NCBI RefSeq assembly: GCF_014204715.1
Contig: NZ_JACHLY010000001.1
Coordinates: 2,077,001-2,141,000, forward strand
Length of the DNA stretch: 64,000 bases
Direction: 5' to 3'
DNA from: Streptomonospora salina
GTDB taxonomy: Bacteria; Actinomycetota; Actinomycetes; Streptosporangiales; Streptosporangiaceae
Below are positions 17,814-27,118 of this stretch, one piece after another (positions within the stretch are counted from its first letter, which is position 1; each line of letters opens with the position of its first letter). The position numbers were made by a program, and so were the translations under genes. The notes under the pieces are model-generated. The model had not been told where the DNA came from and searched no databases. It saw nothing but the letters and a program-made list of their open reading frames with translations.

Positions 17814-18428
17814 TCATTGCAGGAGGCTCTGCTCGGCAGCGGCGATCAGCGTATCCGCGATCTCTTCGGGCGCGCGCGATCGACCGGTGTGGAGCAGATC
17901 CACTCCTTCGAACGATGTCAGAAGCCAGAGCAGGTCCGTGGCGCGCTCAACCGAAACCTCGGAGCGCAGCCATCCCTGTTCGGCGAGACGACCGGCCAGG
18001 TCGGCCGCACCCGTGAGCCGTCCTTCCTCCATGCGCCGGATCGCCCCTCCGGCAGCGGCCGCATCCAACCGCGCCATGGACGACAGCGCGCGCACCACGT
18101 CGATGTTGGCCGCATAGATGCGGACGACGCCCCGGATCGCCCCGCGCAAGCCGTCGCGCGCGTCCGGCTGGGCCGCTTCCTGGAGCATCTGCGCGAAACC
18201 GCCGCGATACAGAAGGTCCGCACCGAGTGCCTCGAACAGTCCTGCCCGAGAGCCGAACACCTGGTAGACGGTCGGGCGGGCGACACCGGCGAGTTTGGCG
18301 ACGCGATCGATGCTGACCGGCTCGGTCGGGGCTTCGCTCAGGCGCTGATACAGAGCATCGAGGATGCGTCGCCGGGTCCGCTCGGCCGACTCCGCCCGCA
18401 GTCTCTGCTCGTACTTGCGCGACACCAT
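17814..18428 (-). CDS. TetR-family regulator
   Basis: 204 aa. The N-terminal helix-turn-helix (about residues 15-65) reads RRRILDAL...IDRVAKLAGVARPTVYQVFGSRAGLFEAL. The C-terminal ligand domain is not assignable. The ATG at 18428 is the first sensible start; the frame extends further upstream without a ribosome site. It is divergent from the small ABM-like gene with a palindromic operator between them, so it probably represses both. Confidence 0.88.
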   Translation of the reverse strand: MVSRKYEQRLRAESAERTRRRILDALYQRLSEAPTEPVSIDRVAKLAGVARPTVYQVFGSRAGLFEALGADLLYRGGFAQMLQEAAQPDARDGLRGAIRGVVRIYAANIDVVRALSSMARLDAAAAGGAIRRMEEGRLTGAADLAGRLAEQGWLRSEVSVERATDLLWLLTSFEGVDLLHTGRSRAPEEIADTLIAAAEQSLLQ

Positions 18429-18459
18429 GCCGAGAACTCTAACATTTCGATTGACACCG

Positions 18460-18475
18460 TGTATTCTGAAATACA
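18460..18475. promoter_or_regulatory. TetR operator overlapping a promoter
   Basis: TGTATT-CTGA-AATACA is a perfect 6-bp inverted repeat with a 4-nt spacer, between the divergent TetR and ABM-like genes. A TTGACA -35-like box at 18451-18456 points toward the ABM-like gene, so repressor binding would cover the -35/-10 spacer. Confidence 0.65.
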
Positions 18476-18542
18476 GACTGTCATTCGAATCGACCGATGG
18501 CGGCACTCCCTGGGGCAGCCGCTTCACCGAGACGGAGTTCCC

Positions 18543-18839
18543 ATGATGCGGATCATGTTCACCTGCGAACTGAAGCCCGATGCAGTGGACGAGGATCTTG
18601 CGCTGCTGAAGGAGGTCTACGCGGAACTGGAGGTGAAACGCCCCGCCGGGATGCGCTATGACACCTTCCAGGCCGACGACGGCGTCACCCTCGTCTCCTT
18701 GGTAGAGCTGGAAGGCGGTCCGGAGGCCATGCACGGGCTTCCGGCCTTCCAGCGCTACCGGTCCACGCTGGAGCAGCGCTGCGTGCGGCCACCCTCCATG
18801 ACGGTGCTGAACGAACTCGGTACCTACTCGGCACCGTGA
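18543..18839 (+). CDS. Small alpha/beta-barrel (antibiotic-biosynthesis-monooxygenase-like) protein
   Basis: 98 aa. The pattern MRIMFTCELKPD...DLALLKEVYAEL...GMRYDTFQADDGVTLVSLVEL resembles ABM/dimeric alpha-beta barrel proteins, which oxidise small aromatic compounds or act as stress proteins. No family-defining catalytic residues are evident. It is the likely target of the divergent TetR regulator. It is unrelated in direction or function to the broken Fic gene that follows. Confidence 0.65.
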   Translation: MMRIMFTCELKPDAVDEDLALLKEVYAELEVKRPAGMRYDTFQADDGVTLVSLVELEGGPEAMHGLPAFQRYRSTLEQRCVRPPSMTVLNELGTYSAP

Positions 18840-18918
18840 CGTCCCGGGGCCGCCTCGATGGACGGCCGCCCGCATCGTGCCGCGGGTCCCGGCGATCCGA
18901 CAGGGTCAACGGTCGACC

Positions 18919-19806
18919 ATGTCGTCGGGCTCCACCAGTCCCTGCTTCCCGACCAGCCGCGGCACCACGGCCTGCGCTACGTGCAGAACCGGATCGGCGG
19001 CTCGGACTGGAGCCCGATCGGAGCGGACTTCGTCCCGCCGGACCCCGACCGGGTCCCGGCGCTGATGGCCGACCTCACCGACTCTATGAACGGGGCCGCC
19101 CATGCTCCCCCTGATCCAAGCGGCCATCGTCCACGCGCAGTTCGAGACGATCCACCCCTTCACCGGCGGCAACGGACGCGTGGGCCGTGCGCTCATCCAC
19201 ACGGTCTTGGCACGCCGCGGGCTGACCGAACGCGCGGTCCTCCCGATCAGCCTCGTACTCGCAACCCTGCGAGACGCCTACGTCACCGGGCTGAACGCTT
19301 ACCGCCACGATGCGCCTGCTGCGAGCGCGGACGCGAGCGCATCGATCAACGCATGGCTGGCCACCTTCGTTCGCGCCTCTGCCATCGCCGTCGAACAGTC
19401 GAAGACGCTCATGGAACAGATCGAGGATCTACGCTCCGACCGGACCGACCGCTTGTCGACCTATCGGAAATCCGTCGGCCTGCGTGCGATACCGCGCGCG
19501 GATTCAGCCGTTGCGCGCTTGCCGGGCCAGCTTCCCGAGGCGCCTGTGGTTACCGCGACCACCCTGTCGACGATCCTCGGCATATCGTTCCCGGCGGCGA
19601 ACGGCGCCCTCGAGGAGCTCCGCCACGCCGATGTGCTGCGGACCAGGTCGATCGAACGTGGCGCCGCCGCCTATCTCACCCGCGACGTGCTCGATCTGAT
19701 CACGCTGGCGGAGGGCGCCTTGGCGAGCACGAAGTTCGACACCCGTACCGCTCCTCCGAACCGCGCGGTTCCAGCCCGTCCTGAGAACGGAGCGCCCCGG
19801 AGCTGA
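18919..19806 (+). pseudogene. Fic-family protein, truncated and frameshifted
   Basis: The first frame encodes LHQSLL then RYVQNRIGGSDWSPIGADFV, the region before the Fic core. A frameshift near 19095 moves to the frame of PLIQAAIVHAQFETI and the active-site motif HPFTGGNGRVGR (usual HPFx[D/E]GNGRxxR with Gly at the acidic position). A winged-helix C-terminal region follows. The N-terminal 100 or so residues of full-length Fic adenylyltransferases are missing. A 234-aa product from the ATG at 19102 could in theory be made but lacks the upstream fold, so it is called a pseudogene. Confidence 0.75.
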
Positions 19807-20318
19807 CCGCAGAGGGGCCGCACAGCCGCCGGCGGCACGGCCACCGGCCGCGGAGCTGTCCGACTCCGGCCACGGTCCGGGGTGCCCGTGGGTCGCGGAG
19901 CGCCGAGCGGGGGGCCGGTCCGGGAAGCCCCGTGCGGACCGGCCCCGGACCCTGCCCGCTTGCGCAGGCAACGCCGGCACCGACCGCCCCGCCTCCCGCT
20001 TCTCCTGCGCCGGGAGGGCGGGAACCTCCTCGACGGTTGGTTTCGAACTGTCGGGTAGTGGGGGCCGCGGGCTCTGCGCCCGTGGGGCCCGGGTCCCAAA
20101 GCCGCGGGGACTGCCGGCGACCCGCGCGGTGGCACCCTGCGGGAGCGCCGTCCTTCTCCTCGCCACCGGACACACGCCGGCGGGCGCGGATCCCGTTCTT
20201 CACAAAGGCCCACTGATACGGTCGGGGGGTATGTGCGACGCGGTGACACGCAGCGATCGTTCCGCGCTCCGGCGGGGTCCCGCACGGCGGTACGGACCGA
20301 CGGCGGAGGAGGCGTGAG
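19807..20318. other. Intergenic, no gene recognised
   Basis: GC-rich spacer between the Fic relic and the complex I operon. No open frame has a ribosome site plus a familiar motif. It must hold the nuo operon promoter, but no convincing -35/-10 pair is visible. Confidence 0.5.
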
Positions 20319-20669
20319 GTGGACGCGTTCGGGCCTGCGCTGATCCTGCTCGGAGCCGCCTCGGTCGGCGTGGCCCTGGTCTACGGCACCTCGGCGATCG
20401 TCCGGGTGACGCGCCGACCGCTGGCCTCTCCCCCGTTCCTGTCGGGGATGCCCGTCACCGAGCACGCCGTGTCGCGCTTCCACGTCCGCTGGTACGCGGT
20501 GACCATGCTGTTCCTGGCCTTCGACATGGAAATGGTCTTCATGTATCCGTGGGTGCTCGTCGTCGCCGAGAAGGGGACCGCGGCCGTAGTCGAGATGTTC
20601 CTCTTTCTGGCCGTGCTGGTCGCTGCGGTGATCTACGCCTGGCGCGAGGGAGCGTTCCGATGGACGTGA
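20319..20669 (+). CDS. nuoA: NADH-quinone oxidoreductase subunit A (NuoA-like)
   Basis: 116 aa, three membrane helices. The conserved second-helix acidic motif is present in FHVRWYAVTMLFLAFDMEMVFMYPW. It would sit at the junction of the membrane arm and the quinone-binding module. The GTG start follows GGAGGAGGC. It opens a partial nuo operon; its stop overlaps the next gene by 10 bp. Confidence 0.9.
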   Translation: MDAFGPALILLGAASVGVALVYGTSAIVRVTRRPLASPPFLSGMPVTEHAVSRFHVRWYAVTMLFLAFDMEMVFMYPWVLVVAEKGTAAVVEMFLFLAVLVAAVIYAWREGAFRWT

Positions 20670-21904
20670 CCACGTGGCTGCTGCGCCGGGCACGTCCTCG
20701 CCCCTTCGTCGTCACCGCGCTCGGCGGCACCGGTCTGCGCATCGCCGTGGAGGACGAACTGCGCCGGCGTTCCTGGCAGCCGGCACTCACCCCGGTCGCG
20801 GCGGACATGCTCGTGGTGTGCGGCCCCTCCGACGGGGAGCTGGCCCAGGTGCTCGACCGCGTGTGGGAGCAGATTCCCGAACCCCGGGTACGGGTGCTGC
20901 TCGACGCCCGGGACGACGTCGCGCGCTCCCTGAACGAGGGCAGCGCCGCGCTGGCCGAATCCGCGGAGATCCCGCGCCGGGAACCCCCGCTCGCGGACTC
21001 CGCCCACCCGGCGCCCGATCCGTCCGGCCACGGCGGCGCCGGCAGCGGGAGGCACGAGGACTCCGGCGCCGCCGACGCTTCAGCGCACAGCGAGGAGCAC
21101 GGTGCGCACGACCGGTCGGAAGGCGCGGGCAGTGCGGCGGCCGACGAGCACGGCGGCCACAGCGGCCACGACATGCACGGCGGCGGGGCGGAAATGCCCG
21201 GCGGCCTGCCCATGGCCGAGCGCGCGGCCGATCGCGACGGACTCACTCTGGACCGGCTGCACGCGGAACTGGGGCCGGCGCTTCCCGACTGGCCCGCCGG
21301 GCTTCGCGTCTCCCTGACCCTCCAGGGCGATGTGGTCCACGACGCCGCCGCCTCCGTCGTGGGCGCTCCGCCGGCCGATACCGCCCGCTTCTGGACGGCG
21401 CCGCACCTGGGCGGCCGTGAACGGGGCGGCCTCTCTGCCGAAGCGGCCGCCGCGCTGGACGGCATGCAGCGCCTCCTCGCCGTGGCGGGCTGGTCCGACG
21501 CCGCCGCCACCGGGCGCCGGCTGCGCGACGACCTGCTGCGCCGGGGGCCACGGGAGACCTGGCGGGCGCAGTGCCGACGGTGGACCCGCACGGTGCGCCG
21601 GTCGCGGCTGCTGCGCTGGTCCACCGACGGGCTCGGATCCGTCGCGCCGGATGCTCCCGAGGCCCTGCGCGGCGACGTGACGGCGCGGTGGAAGCGGCGA
21701 CTCGACACGATCGAGGCCGCCGCGGCGCAGAAGGGCGCCGCACCGACACCGACCGATGCGGGTACGGCGGCGCAGTGCGCCCTGGATCTGCTGCCGTCGC
21801 TGCTGGCCGGTCAGGAGCTGGCGGCGGTGCGCCTGATCGTGGCCTCCCTGGACCCCGATCTGGAAGCCCCGGTCGCCGACGGCGCCGAGGCGCACCATGG
21901 GTGA
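20660..21904 (+). CDS. Degenerate NuoB-like protein with His-rich linker
   Basis: 414 aa. Residues 15-82 resemble the NuoB core (ADMLVVCGPSDGELAQVLDRVWEQIPEP compares with the NuoB ADLxIVAGT...xxRxYDQMPEP pattern). The four cysteines that hold cluster N2 are absent; only C54 is in this domain. Residues 115-175 form a linker with ten histidines (for example DEHGGHSGHDMHGGG), a possible metal-binding tract. Then comes LPMAERAADRDGLTLDRLH and a helical C-terminal half of unknown fold. It occupies the place of nuoBCD in the operon and overlaps both neighbours. It cannot carry out the usual electron transfer to quinone; a structural cap or adaptor role is inferred. Confidence 0.6.
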   Translation: MDVTTWLLRRARPRPFVVTALGGTGLRIAVEDELRRRSWQPALTPVAADMLVVCGPSDGELAQVLDRVWEQIPEPRVRVLLDARDDVARSLNEGSAALAESAEIPRREPPLADSAHPAPDPSGHGGAGSGRHEDSGAADASAHSEEHGAHDRSEGAGSAAADEHGGHSGHDMHGGGAEMPGGLPMAERAADRDGLTLDRLHAELGPALPDWPAGLRVSLTLQGDVVHDAAASVVGAPPADTARFWTAPHLGGRERGGLSAEAAAALDGMQRLLAVAGWSDAAATGRRLRDDLLRRGPRETWRAQCRRWTRTVRRSRLLRWSTDGLGSVAPDAPEALRGDVTARWKRRLDTIEAAAAQKGAAPTPTDAGTAAQCALDLLPSLLAGQELAAVRLIVASLDPDLEAPVADGAEAHHG

Positions 21905-22823
21905 GCCGATGCCGCTGTGGGGAGTACTGCTGCTCCCCATCGGATTGCTGCTGCTGGGCTACGGTGCGGCCGCCTGGTCGGCGATGCTCACCGCGCGCGC
22001 CGGCGGCGCGCCGGCCTCCGCCGCCGCGTCCGCTCCCGCCCGAGAAACGGCCCGATTGCTGGTGGAGCAGCGCCGGACCATACCGGGCGCCGACACTGTG
22101 CTGTGGCGGCTGGGAGGCGCGGCAGTGCCGGTCGCGGCGATCCTGTCCGTCCTGGTGCTTCCGGTGGCGGGCCGCTCGGCGGCCGACCTTTCGGTCGGCG
22201 TGGTGTGGTTCAACGCCATGGAGGTGCTGATCTGGGTCGCGGTGTGGACGGTCGGCTGGGGCGCCGATTCGGTGTGGGGCCTGGTCGGCGCCTACCGCTT
22301 CCTCGTCCAGGGGCTGGCCTACGCACTGCCGCACATGTTCGCTTTGACCACCGCCGCTCTGGGAGCCGGATCGCTGCGGGTGAGCGACATCGTGCAGGCG
22401 CAGGAGGGTGTGTGGTTCGCCGCCCTGATGCCCGTGGCCTTCGGCGTGTATCTGCTGTCGGCGATGGCCATGGCCTATTGGGGACCCTTCGACCAGGCGG
22501 TGGCACGCGACCTGGCGGGCGGCGCCGGGGCCGAACTCGCGGGCGTGGACCGGCTGGTCTTCCGCGCCGGCCGGTACCTGATGCTCACCGCGGCCGCCGC
22601 GATGGCGGTGCCGCTGTTCCTGGGCGGCGGTGCGGGGCCGCTGCTGCCCGAGTGGACCTGGACCGTGCTCAAGGCCGCTGCGGTACTGGCGCTGCTGGTG
22701 TGGCTGGGCCACCGGCTGCCGACCGTGCGCATGGACCGCTTCACCGAAGTCGGCTGGGTGGTCCTCATACCGGCGACGCTCCTGCAGGCCCTTGTCGTCG
22801 CGATCTTCGCGCTCGTCGTCTAA
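21897..22823 (+). CDS. nuoH: NADH-quinone oxidoreductase subunit H (NuoH-like)
   Basis: 308 aa, about eight membrane helices, near family length. Acidic residues in the membrane region and the GWGADSVWGLVGAYRFLVQGLAYALPHMFAL stretch (quoted as GAYRFLVQGLAYALPHM) correspond to the NuoH GAxRxxAQxxSYE region. Here the highly conserved Glu is replaced by Leu-Pro, so the quinone site may differ. The ATG overlaps the preceding gene by 8 bp. Confidence 0.82.
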   Translation: MGEPMPLWGVLLLPIGLLLLGYGAAAWSAMLTARAGGAPASAAASAPARETARLLVEQRRTIPGADTVLWRLGGAAVPVAAILSVLVLPVAGRSAADLSVGVVWFNAMEVLIWVAVWTVGWGADSVWGLVGAYRFLVQGLAYALPHMFALTTAALGAGSLRVSDIVQAQEGVWFAALMPVAFGVYLLSAMAMAYWGPFDQAVARDLAGGAGAELAGVDRLVFRAGRYLMLTAAAAMAVPLFLGGGAGPLLPEWTWTVLKAAAVLALLVWLGHRLPTVRMDRFTEVGWVVLIPATLLQALVVAIFALVV

Positions 22824-22834
22824 GGAGACCCACT

Positions 22835-23398
22835 ATGGTGCAGGCGGTCGTGTTCGCGATCTGCGCCGCGGCATCGGTGGCCGCCGGAATCGCGGTCTTC
22901 CGTGTCGACTCGATGGCCCGAGCGACCCTGGCGCTGCTCGCCTCCTTCGTGCTCGCCGCGATCACCCTGCTGCTGCTGGACCTGTCGTATCTGGGCGTCC
23001 TGGTCATCCTCATGATGACCATGGAGATGATGATCATGATCGTCTTCATGGTCATGTACATGATGAACCCCGCCGGCCTGATGCCGATGACCATGGTGCA
23101 CAACAACCGGGGCGCCCTGGCGATCTCGATCGGCGTCTTCGCCGTCCTGGCGGCGGGGATCTTCATCGTGCCCTGGCCCGACACCCGGCCGGGCACGCCC
23201 GCGGATCCGACGCTGCAGCTGGCCGAGGCCATCATGGGTTCGAAGATGCTGGTGATGATGGTCGTCGGCATGGTGCTGTTCGCGACGATGGTGGCCACCA
23301 CGGTCCTGTCGACCGACCGCGGCCGCTACGACCGCTACGGCGACGACCTGCGCCGCTCCCGCCCCGACGATCCGATCCGGGGCGGTGCGGGCCGATGA
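22835..23398 (+). CDS. nuoJ: NADH-quinone oxidoreductase subunit J (NuoJ-like)
   Basis: 187 aa, five membrane helices. The third helix is unusually methionine-rich (ILMMTMEMMIMIVFMVMYMM). It contains the acidic residue near the centre of the membrane expected for NuoJ. An extra extracellular loop lies between helices 4 and 5. The ATG has AAGGAG upstream. The stop overlaps the nuoK start (ATGA). Confidence 0.85.
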   Translation: MVQAVVFAICAAASVAAGIAVFRVDSMARATLALLASFVLAAITLLLLDLSYLGVLVILMMTMEMMIMIVFMVMYMMNPAGLMPMTMVHNNRGALAISIGVFAVLAAGIFIVPWPDTRPGTPADPTLQLAEAIMGSKMLVMMVVGMVLFATMVATTVLSTDRGRYDRYGDDLRRSRPDDPIRGGAGR

Positions 23399-23700
23399 GT
23401 CTGGAACCGTATCTGCTGCTGGCCGCGGCGCTGCTGGCCGTGGGGCTGTACGGCGCGCTCAGCCAGCAGTCCGTCGTCATGCTCATGATGGGCCTGGAGC
23501 TCATGCTGAACGGGGTGATCGTGGCGACGGGCGCCTTCTGGTTCTACGTCTCGGCCGATCGCCCTGACGGCCAGGTCCTCGTGCTGGTGGTCGTGACGGC
23601 GATGGCCGTGGAGATGGCGGTGGGCTTCGCCGTAACGACCGCGATCTTCCGTTCCCGCGACGTCGACATGGTCGATTCGGCCACCGACCTGAAGGACTGA
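23395..23700 (+). CDS. nuoK: NADH-quinone oxidoreductase subunit K (NuoK-like)
   Basis: 101 aa, three membrane helices, exact family length. Two membrane glutamates of the proton path are visible, in MLMMGLELMLNGV and in VVTAMAVEMAVGFAV. The start overlaps the nuoJ stop; nuoL begins 5 bp after the stop. Confidence 0.92.
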   Translation: MSLEPYLLLAAALLAVGLYGALSQQSVVMLMMGLELMLNGVIVATGAFWFYVSADRPDGQVLVLVVVTAMAVEMAVGFAVTTAIFRSRDVDMVDSATDLKD

Positions 23701-23705
23701 GGAGC

Positions 23706-25592
23706 GTGTCGGTGCTGCTCGCGATGCTGGTGGGGCTGCCCGCGGCCGTGGGGGGCGCTCTTCTGGCGGCCGGCCACCGCGCCGACCGGGCGGCCGCGCC
23801 GCTGGCCGTGGCCACCGCTGCCGCCGCGGTGGCGCTCGGGGCGGTCGCGGCGGCGGCCCGGCCGCACGTCAGCGTCCCCATGTTGGCGGGCATACCCGCC
23901 GAACTCGCGGTCGACGGGCTGTCCGCGGTGATGGTCGTGGTGATTCCGGCGATCGTCCTGGCGGTCGTGCTGTTCTCCGTGGGCGACATGGGCGAGGACC
24001 CTTCGCGGGCGCGCTTCCACGGTCTGCTGCTGGTGTTCGCCTCGGCGATGCTGGCCACCGTCACCGCCACCGGCATACTGCCCCTGCTCGCCGGATGGGA
24101 GGTGATGGGGGCCGCGTCCTACGCCCTCATCGGCTTCTGGTGGACCGACCGCGATCGGGTGCGTTCGGCGACGCTGGCGTTCCTCACCACGCGCACCGCC
24201 GACCTCGGCCTCTACCTTGCCGCGGGCGCCGCGCTGGCAGGCGGTGCCGCCGCCCTGGAACTGACAGCGCTGGCCGGCCTCGGCGGCGGCTGGCGCGACG
24301 CCGCGGTCGCCGGGGCGATCGTGGCCGCTCTGGGCAAGTCGGCGCAGCTTCCTTTCAGCTTCTGGCTCTCCCGCGCCATGGCCGGCCCCAGCCCGGTCTC
24401 GGCGCTGCTGCACTCGGCCACGATGGTCGCCGCGGGAGGGTATCTCCTGCTGCGTCTGCACCCGGCCCTGGAAGCCGTCGCCTGGGCCGGTCCCACCGTG
24501 GCCTGGGTCGGTCTCCTCACAGCGGTGGTGCTGGCGGCCGTCGCCCTCGCCCAAGAGGACCTCAAACAGCTGCTCGCCGCCTCCACGTGCTCCCAGATCG
24601 GCTTCGTCGTCCTCGCCGCGGGGGCGGGCGCCGTCTCCGGCGGAACCGTGCAGTTCGCGGCGCACGCGGCCGTCAAGGGCCTGCTGTTCTTGGTCGCGGG
24701 CGCATGGTTGGCGGCCCTGGGTGCTCGGCGACTCCCCGACCTGCGGGGCGCCGCCCGCCGCTATCCGCTGCTGGGGTGGCTGTTCACCATCGGAGCGCTC
24801 GCCGTAGGCGGAGCTCCTCCGCTGTCCGTCTGGGTGGCCAAGGACCAGATCCTGACCATGGCGCTGTCGGAGTCTCCGGCGCTGTATGCGGTCGGATCGG
24901 CGGCCGCGGCTCTCAGCGCCGCCTATGCGGCCAAGGCGCTGTTCACCGTGTGGATGCGCCCCGCGGCCGGCACGGCCGACCCCGGCCGCGGCAGGGCCCC
25001 CGCCCGGCTGTCGCCGGCCTTCGTGCTCCCGCTGCCGTTTCTGGCCGCCGCGGCCGTGGGACTGGCCGCCGTCGCGATACCGCCGATCGCCACGTGGTGG
25101 CGCCGCCTGCTCGACGCCACCGACGAGCACAGCCCCTACGTGTGGGAGACCGCGGTTTCGGCCGCCCTCAGCGTGGGCGTCATCGCCGCCGTGGGGGCCG
25201 TCGTGGCGTGGAGCCTCCAGCGCCGGATGAAAGCGGCCGCGGTCCCGCGCACCGCAGCGGCCTGGGCCGCCGACTGGTTCGGGGCGGAGCGGATCGCGAT
25301 CGGTGCGGCGGCCGCTCCCACCATGGCCCTGGCGCGCGGGCTCGCCGCCTTCGACGACCGGGTCGTGGCCGGAACGGTGCGCGCCGCCGCGGCGGCCGCC
25401 GATGCCGCTTCCCGGCTGACCGACGCCCGCCTGGAAGCGTCCCTCGCCCGGGCGGTCGGCGCCGTGGCCCGAGGCGCCCGAACCCTGGGCCGCTGGACCC
25501 GCCGCCCCCAGACCGGGCTGCTGCACCAGTACTACGCCCAGGCCGTGGTCGCCCTGATCGTCCTCGCCGCCGTCCTCGTCCTGATGAGGTGA
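23706..25592 (+). CDS. nuoL: NADH-quinone oxidoreductase subunit L (NuoL-like antiporter subunit)
   Basis: 628 aa, Mrp-antiporter-like. The TM5 glutamate lies in GWEVMGAASYALIGFWW, and the broken-helix lysine in ALGKSAQLPFSFWLSRAM. The SALLHSATMVAAGGYLL motif follows, and a further lysine is in AQEDLKQLLAASTCSQIGF. The long C-terminal segment (about 500-628) would form the lateral helix, with a final membrane anchor. It couples redox or ion gradient to proton movement. The GTG start is 5 bp after nuoK. Confidence 0.92.
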   Translation: MSVLLAMLVGLPAAVGGALLAAGHRADRAAAPLAVATAAAAVALGAVAAAARPHVSVPMLAGIPAELAVDGLSAVMVVVIPAIVLAVVLFSVGDMGEDPSRARFHGLLLVFASAMLATVTATGILPLLAGWEVMGAASYALIGFWWTDRDRVRSATLAFLTTRTADLGLYLAAGAALAGGAAALELTALAGLGGGWRDAAVAGAIVAALGKSAQLPFSFWLSRAMAGPSPVSALLHSATMVAAGGYLLLRLHPALEAVAWAGPTVAWVGLLTAVVLAAVALAQEDLKQLLAASTCSQIGFVVLAAGAGAVSGGTVQFAAHAAVKGLLFLVAGAWLAALGARRLPDLRGAARRYPLLGWLFTIGALAVGGAPPLSVWVAKDQILTMALSESPALYAVGSAAAALSAAYAAKALFTVWMRPAAGTADPGRGRAPARLSPAFVLPLPFLAAAAVGLAAVAIPPIATWWRRLLDATDEHSPYVWETAVSAALSVGVIAAVGAVVAWSLQRRMKAAAVPRTAAAWAADWFGAERIAIGAAAAPTMALARGLAAFDDRVVAGTVRAAAAAADAASRLTDARLEASLARAVGAVARGARTLGRWTRRPQTGLLHQYYAQAVVALIVLAAVLVLMR

Positions 25593-25594
25593 CC

Positions 25595-27097
25595 GTGCTC
25601 TCGGTTGTCGTGTTCCTGCCTTCGGCCGCGGCGGCGGTGCTGCTGGCGCTGCCCCGCCTGCCCGACCGCGCCGTCATCGGCGCCTGGGTCGCGGCCGCGG
25701 CGGTCGACTTGGCTCTGGTGATCGCGTTGTGGGTCGCCTATCCCGGCGGCAGCGGGGTCACCGGCGACATCGCCTACGAGGCCGACCTGCGCTGGATCCC
25801 TACCGTCGGATCCGGATACCACATCGGGGTGGACGGGCTCTCGCTGCCGCTGGTGGCGATGACGGCCCTGCTCTTTTTCGCCTGCGCCGTGTACTCGCTG
25901 CGAGAACAGCGCCGAGTACGGGCCTATGCGGTCCTGTTCCTGTTCCTGCAGACGGTGTCGCTGGGCCTGTTCGTCTCTCTCGACCTGATCCTGTTCTTCG
26001 TCTTCTTCGACCTGTCCATCGTCGGCATGTACTTCGTCATCGCCGGCTGGGGCCACGGCACCCCGATCCGCTCGGCGCTGCAGTTCTTCCTCTACACCTT
26101 CGTCGGCTCGCTCGCGCTGCTGCTGGGGTTCATCGGCCTCTACCTCGCCGCCGACCCGCACACCTTCGACATGGTGGAGCTCGCCCGGAGCACGCCCTTG
26201 GAGGGCGACGCACTCGCCGGCGGGCTGGTCCTGGCGGCCATCGCGGTGGGACTCGCCGTCAAGACGCCGACGGTGCCCTTCCACACGTGGCTGCCGCCCG
26301 CCCACACCGACGCCCCGGCACCCGGATCGGCGATCCTGGCCGGGGTGCTGCTGAAGATGGGCGCCTACGGCTTCGTCCGCATCGCCATGCCGATCCTTCC
26401 GGGCGTCTGGCGGGACTACGCCGCGGTGTTCGTCGTCGTGGGCGTGGTCTCCGTCCTCTACGGCGCGCTGGTGGCGCTGGCCCAGACCGACTTCAAGCGG
26501 ATGGTCGCCTACACGTCGGTCAACCACATGGGCTACATCGTCCTCGGCCTGGGCGCCGCGGGCATGGCCGCCGGCGCCGACCTCCAGGCCAGCACTCTGG
26601 CCGTGACCGGAGCGGTCACCCAGATGGTCGCCCACGGCCTGCTCACCGGATCGCTGTTCCTCCTCGCCGGTGTGCTCTACACCCGCGGCGGCACCTACGA
26701 CATGGCCGCCTACGGCGGCCTGGCCAAAGCCGCGCCGCGGTTCGCACTGGTCACGGCCGTCGCGGCCTTCGGCTCGCTCGGTCTTCCCGGGCTGGCCGGG
26801 TTCATCGCCGAGTTCCAGATCTTCACCGGAAGCCTGTCGTCGGCGCCCGTTCCCACCGCGCTGGCCTTTTTCGGCATCCTGCTCACCGCGGCGCTCCTGC
26901 TGCGTGCGCTGCAGCGGATCTTCCTCGGGCAGCGTGGCCGGGCGGTCCGGGGCGAGCCCGCCGACCTGTCGGCCGCGGAGGCGCTGTCGACCGCCCCGCC
27001 GGTGCTGCTTGCGATCGTCATCGGCATAGCGCCCCGGTTCCTGCTCGACGTCATCGAACCGGCCGCCCGCACCGTCGCCGCCCTGGTGGCGCAATGA
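25595..27097 (+). CDS. nuoM: NADH-quinone oxidoreductase subunit M (NuoM-like antiporter subunit)
   Basis: 500 aa, about 14 membrane helices. FFDLSIVGMYFVIAGWG carries an Asp where the conserved TM5 Glu normally sits, one shift along; VKTPTVPFHTWLPPAHTDAPAPGSAILAG holds the TM7 Lys and the family signature. AQTDFKRMVAYTSVNHMGY provides the TM8 lysine. The GTG at 25595 is preferred, with GAGGTGACC immediately before it; an in-frame GTG at 25589 would overlap the nuoL stop. Confidence 0.92.
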   Translation: MLSVVVFLPSAAAAVLLALPRLPDRAVIGAWVAAAAVDLALVIALWVAYPGGSGVTGDIAYEADLRWIPTVGSGYHIGVDGLSLPLVAMTALLFFACAVYSLREQRRVRAYAVLFLFLQTVSLGLFVSLDLILFFVFFDLSIVGMYFVIAGWGHGTPIRSALQFFLYTFVGSLALLLGFIGLYLAADPHTFDMVELARSTPLEGDALAGGLVLAAIAVGLAVKTPTVPFHTWLPPAHTDAPAPGSAILAGVLLKMGAYGFVRIAMPILPGVWRDYAAVFVVVGVVSVLYGALVALAQTDFKRMVAYTSVNHMGYIVLGLGAAGMAAGADLQASTLAVTGAVTQMVAHGLLTGSLFLLAGVLYTRGGTYDMAAYGGLAKAAPRFALVTAVAAFGSLGLPGLAGFIAEFQIFTGSLSSAPVPTALAFFGILLTAALLLRALQRIFLGQRGRAVRGEPADLSAAEALSTAPPVLLAIVIGIAPRFLLDVIEPAARTVAALVAQ

Positions 27098-27118
27098 CCG
27101 CGAGAAAGGCGTCATGAC

